This document shows positions 26,453 to 35,876 of a stretch of DNA of 64,000 nucleotides, one piece after another. Source of the DNA: Canibacter zhuwentaonis (GTDB lineage: Bacteria > Actinomycetota > Actinomycetes > Actinomycetales > Microbacteriaceae); contig NZ_JAHDSZ010000010.1 of assembly GCF_018531145.1 (NCBI RefSeq), positions 1 through 64,000 on the forward strand, written 5' to 3'. Both the position numbers and the translations under genes were made by a program. The stretch's first letter is position 1. Each line of letters starts with the position of its first letter. The notes beneath the pieces are model-generated. The model had not been told where the DNA came from, did not search any database, and was given only the letters and a program-made list of their open reading frames with translations.

Positions 26453-29017
26453 ATGAGTTCTATATCAAAAACGCCCCGCAAGGTTTACAGTTTTAAACCG
26501 CGCACCCCAGGCGGACGCATTGGTGCACTAATCGGCGCAGCCGTGATGAGCGTTATTGCGGGCGTGTTGCTAACTGTGGCGGTTACCCCGGTGGTGGCTC
26601 TGAGCGGCGCTACCGCATCCACCGCGATCTCACTTTTTGAGAACCTGCCCGGCTACATCGACCCGGGCAGACTGTCGCGCCCGTCAGAAATATACGCCAA
26701 GGGCAAAAACAATGAAGAGGTGCTGATCGCCCGTTTTTACGCGCAAAACCGGCAGCTGGTGAAGTGGAATCAGATTGCGCAGTCGGTGAAAGACGCCGCA
26801 GTCTCTGAGGAAGATCCGCGCTTTTACACCCACGGCGGCGTTGACGTGCTGGCCGCAGCCCGTGCGGTTGCGCAAAAAGTCACCCGCAGCGGGCACTCCG
26901 GCGCGTCAACAATTACAATGCAGTATGTGCGCAACGTACTGGTGCAAGAAGCTGAACTGATCGCCGACAAAGAAGAGCGCGAGAAGGCGTACGTCAACGC
27001 CACCCGCGAAGATATAGACCGCAAACTCAAAGAAATGAGGCTGGCTATTTCAATCGAAAAACGCTATTCCAAAGACGATATTTTGTTAGGCTATCTCAAC
27101 ATTGCTAACTATGGCGGGCGGATCTACGGAATCCAGGCCGCAGCGCACGCCTACTACAGTAAAAACGCTGATGAGCTCAGCATTGCCGAGGCCGCCAGCC
27201 TGGTTGGCATAGTGAACTCGCCGGCGACTTTGAACCTGCGCAACCCTGACAACTACGAGGCAAACGAAAAACGCCGCAACAGAATTATCGGATCGATGCT
27301 GCGCGAGGGCAGAATTACTCAGGAACAGCACGACGAGGCGATCGCAACCCCCGTTGAGCCGAAGCTATCAGACACCACAGCAGGGTGCTCCATGGCTGAA
27401 AACCGCAAACTCGGTCACTTCTGCGACTACATCGTGAACTACCTGCGCAATGACTCCCGATTTGGCGATACTCCAGAAGAACGCTGGTTTCGCCTCCAAA
27501 ACGGCGGCTTTAAGATTATGAGCACAATCGACCTTGACCTGCAGCAGGCGGCAACAGACGGTATGGCAGAGTATATGCCAGCAACGCGACCCGGAATCGA
27601 CTACGGCGGTGCGGCGGTGTCGGTATCCACTAAAACGGGTGAAGTGCTCGCCATGACTCAAAACCGGCCGTTCAGCGATGTGCCAGAGTTTGTCGAGGAG
27701 CACCCCGAGTACACGAGCATTAACTACAACACCGACTACGAGTACGGCGGATCGCACGGCTTCCAGTACGGCTCGGTTGCAAAAGCGTTCACCATGGCTG
27801 AGTGGCTCAACAGCGGGCACAACATCCGCGAGCGCGTGAACGTTGGCGGTCGCACCGTGAACTTCTCAAGTTTCCGAGCCAGCTGCCTGCCTAACGGCGT
27901 CTACGGCGGCGGATCATTTACCTTCCGCAACCACAACCTCGCCTCGGGAGTGAACACTGTGCTGCACGCGATGGACAACTCGCTCAACGGCGGTTTCGTC
28001 TCGATGGCACAGAAACTTGATCTGTGCAAAATCTTTGACGTGCAAAAAGCGATGGGCGTGCATCGCGCGGCCGCGCAGAACACAGAACCCAGCCTGTCAA
28101 ACTACGGCACAAAAAATCTCACGATCGTGCCCGCGGGCGTTTTTAACGGCAACGATGAGGTGTCTCCGCTCACAATGGCAACCGCGTACGCCGGATTCGC
28201 CAACAACGGTAAAGTGTGCAAGCCCTCCCCGATCGCGTCAATACACGATTTTGAAGGCAAAGAGGTTGCGTTCACCAAAGCCAGCTGCAAACAGGCCATC
28301 CCCGAAAACGTTGCGCACGGAGTGCTCTACACGCTCGAGCACTACATCACCTCGGGTATTGGCGGGTTCGGTCGCGGCAACACCGGAGTGCCACGCTACG
28401 GCAAAACGGGAACAACAGACAACAACAAAGACAACTGGTGGGTTGGCGGATCAACCGAGGTTGCAACCGCTGTGTGGCACGGTAACGTGACGGGTAACAC
28501 CGACCTGATGGACCTTGGAATCTACCGCAACTCAGGCAAAGTCTGGCGCGATATTATGAACTCTGCCGATCGCAAGTACAAAGGCGAGGCGTTTCCGCGC
28601 CCGAGCGAAAGCACCCTGCAGCCACGCCAACAGCAGGTTCCTGACATCACAGGTCAGCAGTTTGAAGAGGCAAAGCACGTGCTGGAGGCCGCTGGCTTTA
28701 TCGTAGAGCAGGCTGGCTCTGAGCACTCTGACAAGCCAGAGGGTCAGGTTTTGCGCATGGAGTCAGACGGCGACACCGTACGCCTAATAGTTTCAAACGG
28801 TATTCCGGGCACGCCTAGGCTGCCCGGTGAGCTAACAGGGATTAGCGCGCAGGAGGCGGCTAACAGGCTCGGCGCGGCTGGTTACTATGACGTTGTGATG
28901 CAGTGTTCGAGTGGCGGAAGCCCGCACCCGCGCCGCGAAGTTACCTCGGTGTCGCCCGCTCCGGGAACAGAGGCAAACCACAACACCAGAATTACCCTCA
29001 CGATTAAGTGTAGGTAA
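26453..29017 (+). CDS. Class A penicillin-binding protein with PASTA domains
   Basis: Bifunctional cell-wall synthase, about 854 residues from ATG 26453. Membrane helix near residues 24-50; GT51 glycosyltransferase domain with EDPRFYTHGGVD and STITMQYVRN; transpeptidase domain with active Ser in GSVAKAF, SLN triad and KTGTTDNNKD; then two PASTA-like repeats (VPDITGQQFEEAKHVLE and LTGISAQEAANRLG). PASTA domains sense muropeptide or beta-lactam. No Shine-Dalgarno is seen, and a -10-like TATGCT at 26441-26446 ends 6 bases before the ATG, suggesting a leaderless message. It is divergent from the DUF4177-ridA pair. Confidence 0.93.
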   Translation: MSSISKTPRKVYSFKPRTPGGRIGALIGAAVMSVIAGVLLTVAVTPVVALSGATASTAISLFENLPGYIDPGRLSRPSEIYAKGKNNEEVLIARFYAQNRQLVKWNQIAQSVKDAAVSEEDPRFYTHGGVDVLAAARAVAQKVTRSGHSGASTITMQYVRNVLVQEAELIADKEEREKAYVNATREDIDRKLKEMRLAISIEKRYSKDDILLGYLNIANYGGRIYGIQAAAHAYYSKNADELSIAEAASLVGIVNSPATLNLRNPDNYEANEKRRNRIIGSMLREGRITQEQHDEAIATPVEPKLSDTTAGCSMAENRKLGHFCDYIVNYLRNDSRFGDTPEERWFRLQNGGFKIMSTIDLDLQQAATDGMAEYMPATRPGIDYGGAAVSVSTKTGEVLAMTQNRPFSDVPEFVEEHPEYTSINYNTDYEYGGSHGFQYGSVAKAFTMAEWLNSGHNIRERVNVGGRTVNFSSFRASCLPNGVYGGGSFTFRNHNLASGVNTVLHAMDNSLNGGFVSMAQKLDLCKIFDVQKAMGVHRAAAQNTEPSLSNYGTKNLTIVPAGVFNGNDEVSPLTMATAYAGFANNGKVCKPSPIASIHDFEGKEVAFTKASCKQAIPENVAHGVLYTLEHYITSGIGGFGRGNTGVPRYGKTGTTDNNKDNWWVGGSTEVATAVWHGNVTGNTDLMDLGIYRNSGKVWRDIMNSADRKYKGEAFPRPSESTLQPRQQQVPDITGQQFEEAKHVLEAAGFIVEQAGSEHSDKPEGQVLRMESDGDTVRLIVSNGIPGTPRLPGELTGISAQEAANRLGAAGYYDVVMQCSSGGSPHPRREVTSVSPAPGTEANHNTRITLTIKCR

Positions 29018-29027
29018 CCGACCGGGT

Positions 29028-29054
29028 GGGTGGTGTGCCCAAGCGCCACCACCC
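29028..29054 (+). terminator. Weak hairpin after the penicillin-binding protein gene
   Basis: GGGTGGTG (29028-29035) can pair with CACCACCC (29047-29054). No T run follows, so the effect is uncertain. Confidence 0.3.
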
Positions 29055-29098
29055 TTCCTCCCACTCCCAAGAACCACTCCGCACAAAGGATGAAATAA

Positions 29099-30127
29099 GT
29101 GGCTAAAAACACCCTCACCAGTTTTCGTAACGCGGCAATTATTGCAGGCGTGGCGAGCGCATCCGCACTCGCCTGGGGCATCCTGGTAGAGCGCCACCTG
29201 TACACGCTGCGACACGAGTCGCTGCCGCTGTTGGAGACGGGCAAAAAACCCGTGAATGTGCTGCACCTGTCAGATTTTCACCTGGCACCGTGGCAGGAAA
29301 GGAAAATCGCGTGGCTGAAATCATTGGCAGAGCTTAACCCCGACGCTGTTGTGCTCACCGGAGATCTGCTCGGACACCGCGACGCTTTAGCTGCGCTGCT
29401 GGAGGCGCTGCTGCCGCTCGCCGAAACTAACGCAAAAATATTTTTTACAAACGGATCGAACGACTATTTTGGCCCGGTAGCAAAAAATCCGCTGCAATAC
29501 CTGCTGCGCGCCAGCAACGCTAGTGGTAAGCGCTCAAAACACCCCAGTGTGTCGCTTTATAATGAGCGGCTAATGCTCCAGCTTAAAAACGGTTTGGGTG
29601 CAATCGACCTCAACAACAGCGCAAAGCAGGTCACGATTAAAGACTCTACAATGCTCTGGTTTGGGCTCAACGACGCTCATCTTAAATACGATGACCCGGC
29701 AAAAATGCACGCCGCAATCGCTGCCGAGCGGGGCGCAGCAGCCAGCGCCGAGTCGGGCATCAAAAACAACACCGAACAGAGCACTGCAAACGGCGGCGAA
29801 CAAAACACCCAAAACAGCACTGTGCCGCTGAGTCTGGGTGTCACACACGCACCGTACATAAAAACGCTGAACACCCTCACGGATGCTGGCGCAGAACTGA
29901 TTTTTGCCGGGCACACACACGGCGGACAAGTGCGCGTGCCGTTCGTGGGAGCACTCACCTCAAATTCCGATCTACCGCTGCCACAGGCGCGCGGGCTCTC
30001 CTCCTGGCACACCGCAGACAAACACTCGTTCTTGCACGTTAGCGCCGGAATTGGGCACTCGATTTATGCGCCCATCAGGTTTGCCTGTCCGCCAGAAGCA
30101 ACGCTACTCAGGCTAGAGCCTAAATAA
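29099..30127 (+). CDS. Membrane-anchored metallophosphoesterase
   Basis: 342 residues. An N-terminal hydrophobic segment (AIIAGVASASALAWGIL) is followed by a calcineurin-like phosphoesterase fold with LSDFHL, VVLTGDLLGH, FTNGSNDYFG, VTHAPY and FAGHTHGGQVRVP, which supply the two-metal site. The usual GNHD motif appears as GSND. An Asn/Thr/Ala/Gln-rich insertion near residues 215-242 looks like a surface loop. Start GTG 29099 follows AAAGGA by 9 bases. The gene lies 80 bases after the penicillin-binding protein, a common neighbour pair in actinobacteria. Confidence 0.88.
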   Translation: MAKNTLTSFRNAAIIAGVASASALAWGILVERHLYTLRHESLPLLETGKKPVNVLHLSDFHLAPWQERKIAWLKSLAELNPDAVVLTGDLLGHRDALAALLEALLPLAETNAKIFFTNGSNDYFGPVAKNPLQYLLRASNASGKRSKHPSVSLYNERLMLQLKNGLGAIDLNNSAKQVTIKDSTMLWFGLNDAHLKYDDPAKMHAAIAAERGAAASAESGIKNNTEQSTANGGEQNTQNSTVPLSLGVTHAPYIKTLNTLTDAGAELIFAGHTHGGQVRVPFVGALTSNSDLPLPQARGLSSWHTADKHSFLHVSAGIGHSIYAPIRFACPPEATLLRLEPK

Positions 30128-30172
30128 GCGCGGCTCAACCGGCGAGCTGTTCAGATCGCAACCGGCAAACAA

Positions 30173-31225
30173 CTATGCTCGCAGCTGCCGGGCAACAATT
30201 TCCGCCAATTGCACCGCGTTCAGAGCTGCACCCTTGCGCAGGTTGTCGTTCGCAATAAAAAACACCAGCCCTTTGCCATCGGGAACGCTCTGATCATGCC
30301 GCACACGCCCCACAAAGCTCGGGTTTTTACCGGCGGCATCCCGCGGATTAGGCATATCGCACAGCTCAACCCCGGGCGCTTTTGCGAGCAGCTCCTGCGC
30401 TTCCGCCACATCAACCGTGCGCTCAAACTCAGCGTGCACCACCAGGGAATGCCCTGTAAACACGGGAACTCGCACACAGGTTCCCGCAACTAACAGCTCT
30501 GGAATCTCAAGGATCTTGCGGCTCTCATTGCGTAGTTTCTGCTCCTCATCGGTCTCAAGCGACCCATCATCAACGAATCCGCCCGCAACCGGCACAACAT
30601 TTGCGGCAATAGCGGCCGCATACACCTCGGGCTGCGCGTGCGGTATCGCCTGCCCGTCGCGCACAAGATCAGCTATTCTGCCGCTCTTCACAAGCTCCGT
30701 CAGCTGCCCGGCAAGCTCCGCCACCCCGTGCACTCCCGAGCCTGAGGTTGCCTGATAGGTGGCTATTTTAAGCCGCGTCAGCCCGTATGCGTCGTGCAAA
30801 ACTCGCAGCGGCGGCATGGCCGCCATCGTCGTGCAGTTTGGGTTGGCGATAATGCCTTTTTTTGCGCCCGCTATCGCATACGGGTTAACTTCGCTCACAA
30901 CCAGCGGCACCTCGGGATCCAGCCGCCAATGGCTTGAATTATCGATCACAACAGCTCCCGCGGCGGTAAACTTTGGTGCGTAGCTGGCGGATGTCGCTCC
31001 CCCGGCAGAAAACAGCGCAATATCAATGCCGTTAAGATCTGCTGTTGCAAGATCTTCAACGGTAACTTCCGCGCCCCGATAAATAACAGTTTTGCCCGCC
31101 GAACGCGCGCTCGCGAAACACCGCACACTGTCGGCATTCACTTCGCTCTGCGCGAGAAAATCAAGCATCACCGCGCCAACCTGCCCGGTTGCGCCAACAA
31201 CTGCAACGGTTATTTTTCTAGTCAT
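30173..31225 (-). CDS. asd: Aspartate-semialdehyde dehydrogenase
   Basis: Reduces aspartyl phosphate to aspartate semialdehyde for lysine/diaminopimelate, threonine and methionine. 350 residues; NADP-binding VGATGQVGAVML near residue 10, catalytic Cys at about 131 in NPNCTT, and active-site His in VFTGHSL. ATG 31225 follows AGGAAAA. It lies 36 bases after lysC on the same strand, forming the usual lysC-asd operon. Confidence 0.96.
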   Translation of the reverse strand: MTRKITVAVVGATGQVGAVMLDFLAQSEVNADSVRCFASARSAGKTVIYRGAEVTVEDLATADLNGIDIALFSAGGATSASYAPKFTAAGAVVIDNSSHWRLDPEVPLVVSEVNPYAIAGAKKGIIANPNCTTMAAMPPLRVLHDAYGLTRLKIATYQATSGSGVHGVAELAGQLTELVKSGRIADLVRDGQAIPHAQPEVYAAAIAANVVPVAGGFVDDGSLETDEEQKLRNESRKILEIPELLVAGTCVRVPVFTGHSLVVHAEFERTVDVAEAQELLAKAPGVELCDMPNPRDAAGKNPSFVGRVRHDQSVPDGKGLVFFIANDNLRKGAALNAVQLAEIVARQLRA

Positions 31226-31261
31226 TGTAAAATTTTCCTGGTGTATTAGTTTGTACGTATT

Positions 31262-32542
31262 TTATCGACCGCTGCCAGCGTAAACGGTTGCCGCTTCTGC
31301 CGCGTCAAGCTCAAGCGCTGTGTGCAGCACCTGCTGGGCGCGGGCTGCCACATCCGCTCTGGTCACAACAGAAATGCGGATCTCGCTGGTTGAAATCATC
31401 TCAATATTGATCCCGGCCTCGTAGAGGGTGTTGAACAGCAACGCGGACAGTTCGGTGCTGGTGCGCATACCGGCACCAACAACCGCTATTTTCGCAATTT
31501 GGTCGTCGTACTGCAGCGACTCGAAGCCGATGCTCACTTCCGCTGCCTGCAGCGCGGCAACAACCTTTTTGCCCTCGCTTATTGGAACGGTAAAGCTAAT
31601 ATCGGTGCGGCGCGAACCGGCCGCCGAAACGTTTTGCACGATCATATCAACGTGCGCTTTTGTTGTGGCAACAATCCCGAAAATTTGCGCCGCGCGGCCG
31701 GGTGCATCTGGCACGCCAACAACTGTGATTTTAGCGTCGTTCATTTCGGCGGCAATGCCGCTAATAATTGGCTGTTCCATATCCGCTATCTCCTCTGGAA
31801 TCTCCCTGTTTGGATCGTAAACTAAAGTGCCTGGGGTGTTAGAAAACGACGAGCGTACGTGCAATTTAACCCCGTGCCGACGCGCGAACTCAACCGCTCG
31901 CAGGTGCAGAACTTTTGCGCCGCTCGCTGCCAGCTCGAGCATTTCTTCGCAGGTGATCGCATCGAGTTTACGTGCCAGCGGCACAACTCGCGGATCCGCC
32001 GTAAAAATACCGTCAACATCGGTGTAAATCTCGCACCAGTTGGCGTTTAGCGCGGTGGCCAGCGCGACTGCGGTGGTGTCTGATCCGCCGCGCCCGAGCG
32101 TTGTGATGTTGCCGGTACCGGTTGCGAACCCCTGAAATCCGGCGACGATCGCGATCGCTCCCGCGTCGAGCGCCGCTTTTACGCGCCACGGCTCGATCGC
32201 CACGATTTTCGCCGCCCCGTGCGTCGCGTCGGTGAGCATCCCTGCCTGGCTGCCGGTGAAGGAAATGGCGTCAGCTCCCATGCTTTTAATCGCCATCGCC
32301 AGCAGCGCCATCGAGATTCGTTCGCCCGCTGTTAGCAGCATATCCAGCTCGCGCGGCTCTTGAATGGGGGTAATCTGATCGGCGAGATCTAGCAGCTCAT
32401 CGGTGGTATCGCCCATTGCGCTCACAACAACAGCAACGTTATTGCCGGCTTTGCGCGCAGCCACGATTCGTTTTGCAATGCGTTTAATACTGGCGGCATC
32501 CGCGACCGATGAACCCCCGTACTTCTGCACTATTAGCGCCAT
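31262..32542 (-). CDS. lysC: Aspartate kinase
   Basis: First step of the aspartate family pathway. 426 residues, the full alpha form. [10 protein letters not shown] at 7-16, [24 protein letters not shown] and [15 protein letters not shown] form the kinase core, and two ACT domains follow for feedback control. ATG 32542 follows AGGGGG. Upstream TTGCGA and TAGGAT on the minus strand (19-base spacing) may be its promoter. An in-frame start for the beta subunit was not tested. Confidence 0.96.
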   Translation of the reverse strand: MALIVQKYGGSSVADAASIKRIAKRIVAARKAGNNVAVVVSAMGDTTDELLDLADQITPIQEPRELDMLLTAGERISMALLAMAIKSMGADAISFTGSQAGMLTDATHGAAKIVAIEPWRVKAALDAGAIAIVAGFQGFATGTGNITTLGRGGSDTTAVALATALNANWCEIYTDVDGIFTADPRVVPLARKLDAITCEEMLELAASGAKVLHLRAVEFARRHGVKLHVRSSFSNTPGTLVYDPNREIPEEIADMEQPIISGIAAEMNDAKITVVGVPDAPGRAAQIFGIVATTKAHVDMIVQNVSAAGSRRTDISFTVPISEGKKVVAALQAAEVSIGFESLQYDDQIAKIAVVGAGMRTSTELSALLFNTLYEAGINIEMISTSEIRISVVTRADVAARAQQVLHTALELDAAEAATVYAGSGR

Positions 32543-32821
32543 AAATTCCCCCTGTTAAAAACCTATCTGTCTATCCTAGCGCGCTGCATTCCTACGGTCG
32601 CAACATATATAACGGATTTCACAGCCCCGGTGTAATTCGACCCCGGGCGATTTTCAGCTCGCGCAGCTCCGGGTCGGTGCGCAAAACACGACGCTCCCAC
32701 TAAGCCTTCGCGGGGGCATCCGCGAAAATCCCGCGCCACCGCACAACACGCCGCCGCACACATCCTTTGCCCACGCATAAGAACCCAGCTAAACCGCAAA
32801 ACACCCGCGCAAAACCTCGCA
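32543..32821. other. Intergenic region between recR and lysC
   Basis: No gene is supported. On the minus strand a hairpin TCGCGG/CCGCGA follows recR, and the putative lysC promoter lies within about 60 bases of the lysC start. Short frames here read as accidental. Confidence 0.4.
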
Positions 32822-33415
32822 TTACAGCTGTTTGCGCCCTTCAAAAGCACGCCCGAGGGTGATTTCGTCGGCAAACTCAAGATCGCCGCCAACGGGCAAG
32901 CCAGACGCGAGCCGACTCACTCTCACGTCTATTGCGTGTAGCGTTCGAGAGAGGTAAGCGGCGGTGGCCTCGCCCTCAATATTTGGGTCCGTTGCAATAA
33001 TCACTTCTTGCACGGTGTTGCCGCTAAGCCGCTGCATTAGCGCGGCTATGCTGAGCTGATCTGGCCCGATGCCGTCAATCGGGCTGATCGCGCCGCCCAA
33101 AACATGATATTTGCCGTTAAACTGGCGAGTGCGCTCGATTGCGATAACGTCTTTTGGCTCTTCAACAACACAAATTGTGCTGTTTTCGCGACGCGGATCG
33201 CTGCATATCGTACAGGTTTGCTGCTCGCTCACGTTGCCGCAAACGTCGCAGAACTTAATCCGCTCGCGCACTTCGCCCAGAATCTGCGCCAACCGGCTCG
33301 GGTCGTAGCTCTGTTTCTGCAAAATGTGAAAGGTTATTCGCTGCGCCGATTTTGGACCGATCCCGGGCAGCCTGCCGAACTCGTCAACAAGCTCTTGAAT
33401 TATTCCCTCGTACAC
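32822..33415 (-). CDS. recR: Recombination protein RecR
   Basis: 197 residues, normal length. Helix-hairpin-helix [14 protein letters not shown] near residue 13, a four-cysteine zinc motif (CDVCGN with CTICSD) near residue 57, then the Toprim domain with VVEEPKD and [12 protein letters not shown]. RecR loads RecA with RecF/RecO during gap repair. GTG 33415 lies 14 bases after the dnaX stop, the classic dnaX-recR pairing. Confidence 0.96.
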   Translation of the reverse strand: MYEGIIQELVDEFGRLPGIGPKSAQRITFHILQKQSYDPSRLAQILGEVRERIKFCDVCGNVSEQQTCTICSDPRRENSTICVVEEPKDVIAIERTRQFNGKYHVLGGAISPIDGIGPDQLSIAALMQRLSGNTVQEVIIATDPNIEGEATAAYLSRTLHAIDVRVSRLASGLPVGGDLEFADEITLGRAFEGRKQL

Positions 33416-33429
33416 TGTTTTTATCCGCC

Positions 33430-35775
33430 CTAATTCTGATCCATGCTGAATCCATAACCCTCACTAGCGCCGCCGTACGCCTGCTCGTCGGTTTCTGCGG
33501 ACGCATTCTCGCTGGGACGCTCAAAGGGTCCCTCTGATATTACCTTCGCCGCGGGAAACACGTTCTGCACAACACTGTCACCGTAGCGCTCAACCTCTGG
33601 AAGCTGATTTTGGAGCGGCGCATCCTGCGCAGGCGCGGTCTGCGCAGCCGGTGCTGGTTGCTGCGGGGGTTGCACACTAGCTAAGGTTTGTGAGGCGTGA
33701 GCGCCTCCGCTCACTGCGGGCGATGTGCTCTCTGGCGTTACCGCAGAGCACGACTCGTTTTGCGGCGGAGACGCCCCCTGAAATACTGGTGATCCCGGAG
33801 AAGTCGGCGCGTTTTGCGGCGCAGGAGAGCCCGATCCGCCCATCGACTGCTGCGGCACAGGAACGTTTTCAGCAGCTTGCCGGGCTTGTCTGTGCAATTC
33901 TTGCTGGTGCTCAAACTGCGCGTCGGTGATCTGTTGTGCCTTGTAGCGAATCTGCACACCAAGCACCTCTTGCAAAACTTCTCGCACAGAAGCTGCTCCG
34001 TGCTGTTTAAAGCGGTCAAGGTCGCTGTCGCTGCGCACGCCAACGCTGAACAACGCGCCATCAAGCTTAAGCGGCACAATCAACAAGCTCGCCTGCAGGG
34101 CAAGCGCGTTTTCTTGAATTTCGCCGAGCAGTTCTTGCCAAAGTTCCTGCATTTCATCGCCCGCTATAGTTTGGTTTTGGAGGACTGACGCGGTGTTTTG
34201 CATGGCGTCTGAGACCTTACCCGGCAGCTGCCCACTATCTTGCGCACCCGCTGGAGTACCGCCAGATAGCTGCTCACCATCTTGCACGCCCGCTGGAACA
34301 CCGCCGGGAATCTGCCCCGACACCGGCACAGTAGTGCCATGCGTCTCACCCGAGTTTACGCGCTGAGGCGCGGACGGCACACGCTGCGCGGTCTGTGCTA
34401 CAGGAAGTACACTCTGAGCACTCTGCACGCCAGGCTGCACAGAAGCTGCCGGAGCGGGAGAGTCCGCTAAAAATTTGGTTGAGGGCGCGGATGTTTCAAC
34501 ATTATGAATCTGCTTTCGCAAGAAATCTTTAATCTCGCTAATAGACACCTGATTCTGCGGCTTTTGCTCACCTGCCGTCTCGTTTTGCACCGCACCGAAC
34601 TGCGCAGGCACACCAGACTGCTCGGGCGCATCAGACTGAACGGTCGCATCAGCACCCCGCACAGGCTTCACCCCAATCACAACAAGCGCTTGCGCCATCA
34701 TCAGCTCCAACTGCAGCTGTGGCGCAGTTGCACCGCCCATGCTGTTGAGCGTATCGTTCACAATAAGCGCAACCTGCGACAGCTTCCCCTGCGCAAACAA
34801 CCGCGCCTGCGCACGCATTTCAGGCACAGCACCCTGTGGCAAATCCCTAAAAACACTTTGCGCGCCATGCTCATCAGTCGCCGCAACAACGATTAAATCA
34901 CGCATACGCAAAAGCAAATCCTCGGTAAACCGGCGCGGATCCTGCCCAGCCTGCACAACCTGCTCAACCATCGCAAACACCCGCCCGCTATCGCCCGCGG
35001 CAAGCGCGGCAATAACCTCAGTAATCAACTCCGCACTGGTAAACCCGAGCAGCGCGGTAGCCAACTGCAAAGTTACGCGCCGCTCAGCAGACCCCGCTAT
35101 CAGCTGATCTAAAATTGACAGCGTGTCTCGCGCCGATCCGCCGCCAGCACGCACGAGCAGAGGCAGCACCCCGGCTTCGAGCGCCACCGACTCGCTCTCA
35201 CACAAAGCGCTCACGTAATCAGCGAGCATCCCCGGCGCTATCAGCCTAAACGGATAGTGGTGGGTGCGCGATTTAATAGTGCCCAAAACCTTCTCGGGCT
35301 CGGTTGTGGCAAAAATAAACTTCAGATACTCCGGCGGCTCCTCAACAATCTTCAAAAGCGCATTAAATCCGTGCGTTGTCACCATGTGCGCTTCATCGAT
35401 AATAAAAATCTTGTAACGATCCCGCACCGGAGCAAAATTAGCGCGCTCCCGCAAATCACGCGCGTCTTCAACGCCGCCGTGGCTCGCAGCATCTATCTCA
35501 ACAACGTCCATCGATCCGCCGCCATTGCGCCCCAGCTCAACACAGCTCGCGCACTCTCCGCACGGCGTGTCCGTCGGGCCCTGTGCACAGTTCAGGCAGC
35601 GCGCCAGCACCCGCGCCGATGTTGTTTTACCGCACCCGCGCGGGCCGCTAAACAGGTAGGCGTGCCCGATTCTGTTACTGCGCAGCGCTGTTACCAGCGG
35701 CTCGGTAACGTGCGTTTGCCCAATCATTTCGGCGAACGTTTCGGGACGGTATCTGCGGTATAAAGCTATTGCCAT
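33430..35775 (-). CDS. dnaX: DNA polymerase III subunits gamma and tau
   Basis: Clamp-loader ATPase, about 781 residues from ATG 35775. [20 protein letters not shown] opens the conserved domain; P-loop GPRGCGKTT at 44-52; zinc cysteines at about 60-78; DEAHMVT box and SRTHHYPF follow. After about residue 370 the protein is a long Gln/Pro/Ala/Ser-rich linker with one conserved tau-like segment (around [15 protein letters not shown]). ATG 35775 is preferred over an upstream start at 35811 because the family begins with this sequence. No frameshift signal for a separate gamma form was identified. Confidence 0.95.
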   Translation of the reverse strand: MAIALYRRYRPETFAEMIGQTHVTEPLVTALRSNRIGHAYLFSGPRGCGKTTSARVLARCLNCAQGPTDTPCGECASCVELGRNGGGSMDVVEIDAASHGGVEDARDLRERANFAPVRDRYKIFIIDEAHMVTTHGFNALLKIVEEPPEYLKFIFATTEPEKVLGTIKSRTHHYPFRLIAPGMLADYVSALCESESVALEAGVLPLLVRAGGGSARDTLSILDQLIAGSAERRVTLQLATALLGFTSAELITEVIAALAAGDSGRVFAMVEQVVQAGQDPRRFTEDLLLRMRDLIVVAATDEHGAQSVFRDLPQGAVPEMRAQARLFAQGKLSQVALIVNDTLNSMGGATAPQLQLELMMAQALVVIGVKPVRGADATVQSDAPEQSGVPAQFGAVQNETAGEQKPQNQVSISEIKDFLRKQIHNVETSAPSTKFLADSPAPAASVQPGVQSAQSVLPVAQTAQRVPSAPQRVNSGETHGTTVPVSGQIPGGVPAGVQDGEQLSGGTPAGAQDSGQLPGKVSDAMQNTASVLQNQTIAGDEMQELWQELLGEIQENALALQASLLIVPLKLDGALFSVGVRSDSDLDRFKQHGAASVREVLQEVLGVQIRYKAQQITDAQFEHQQELHRQARQAAENVPVPQQSMGGSGSPAPQNAPTSPGSPVFQGASPPQNESCSAVTPESTSPAVSGGAHASQTLASVQPPQQPAPAAQTAPAQDAPLQNQLPEVERYGDSVVQNVFPAAKVISEGPFERPSENASAETDEQAYGGASEGYGFSMDQN

Positions 35776-35876
35776 AGCATATATCCTACTGGCTGCGATA
35801 TAAGCCCGCACTAAGCTATAAGCGCTTGTGAATAATTCACACCCAATTTAATGTTTCACCCAATATTATTAGGTAT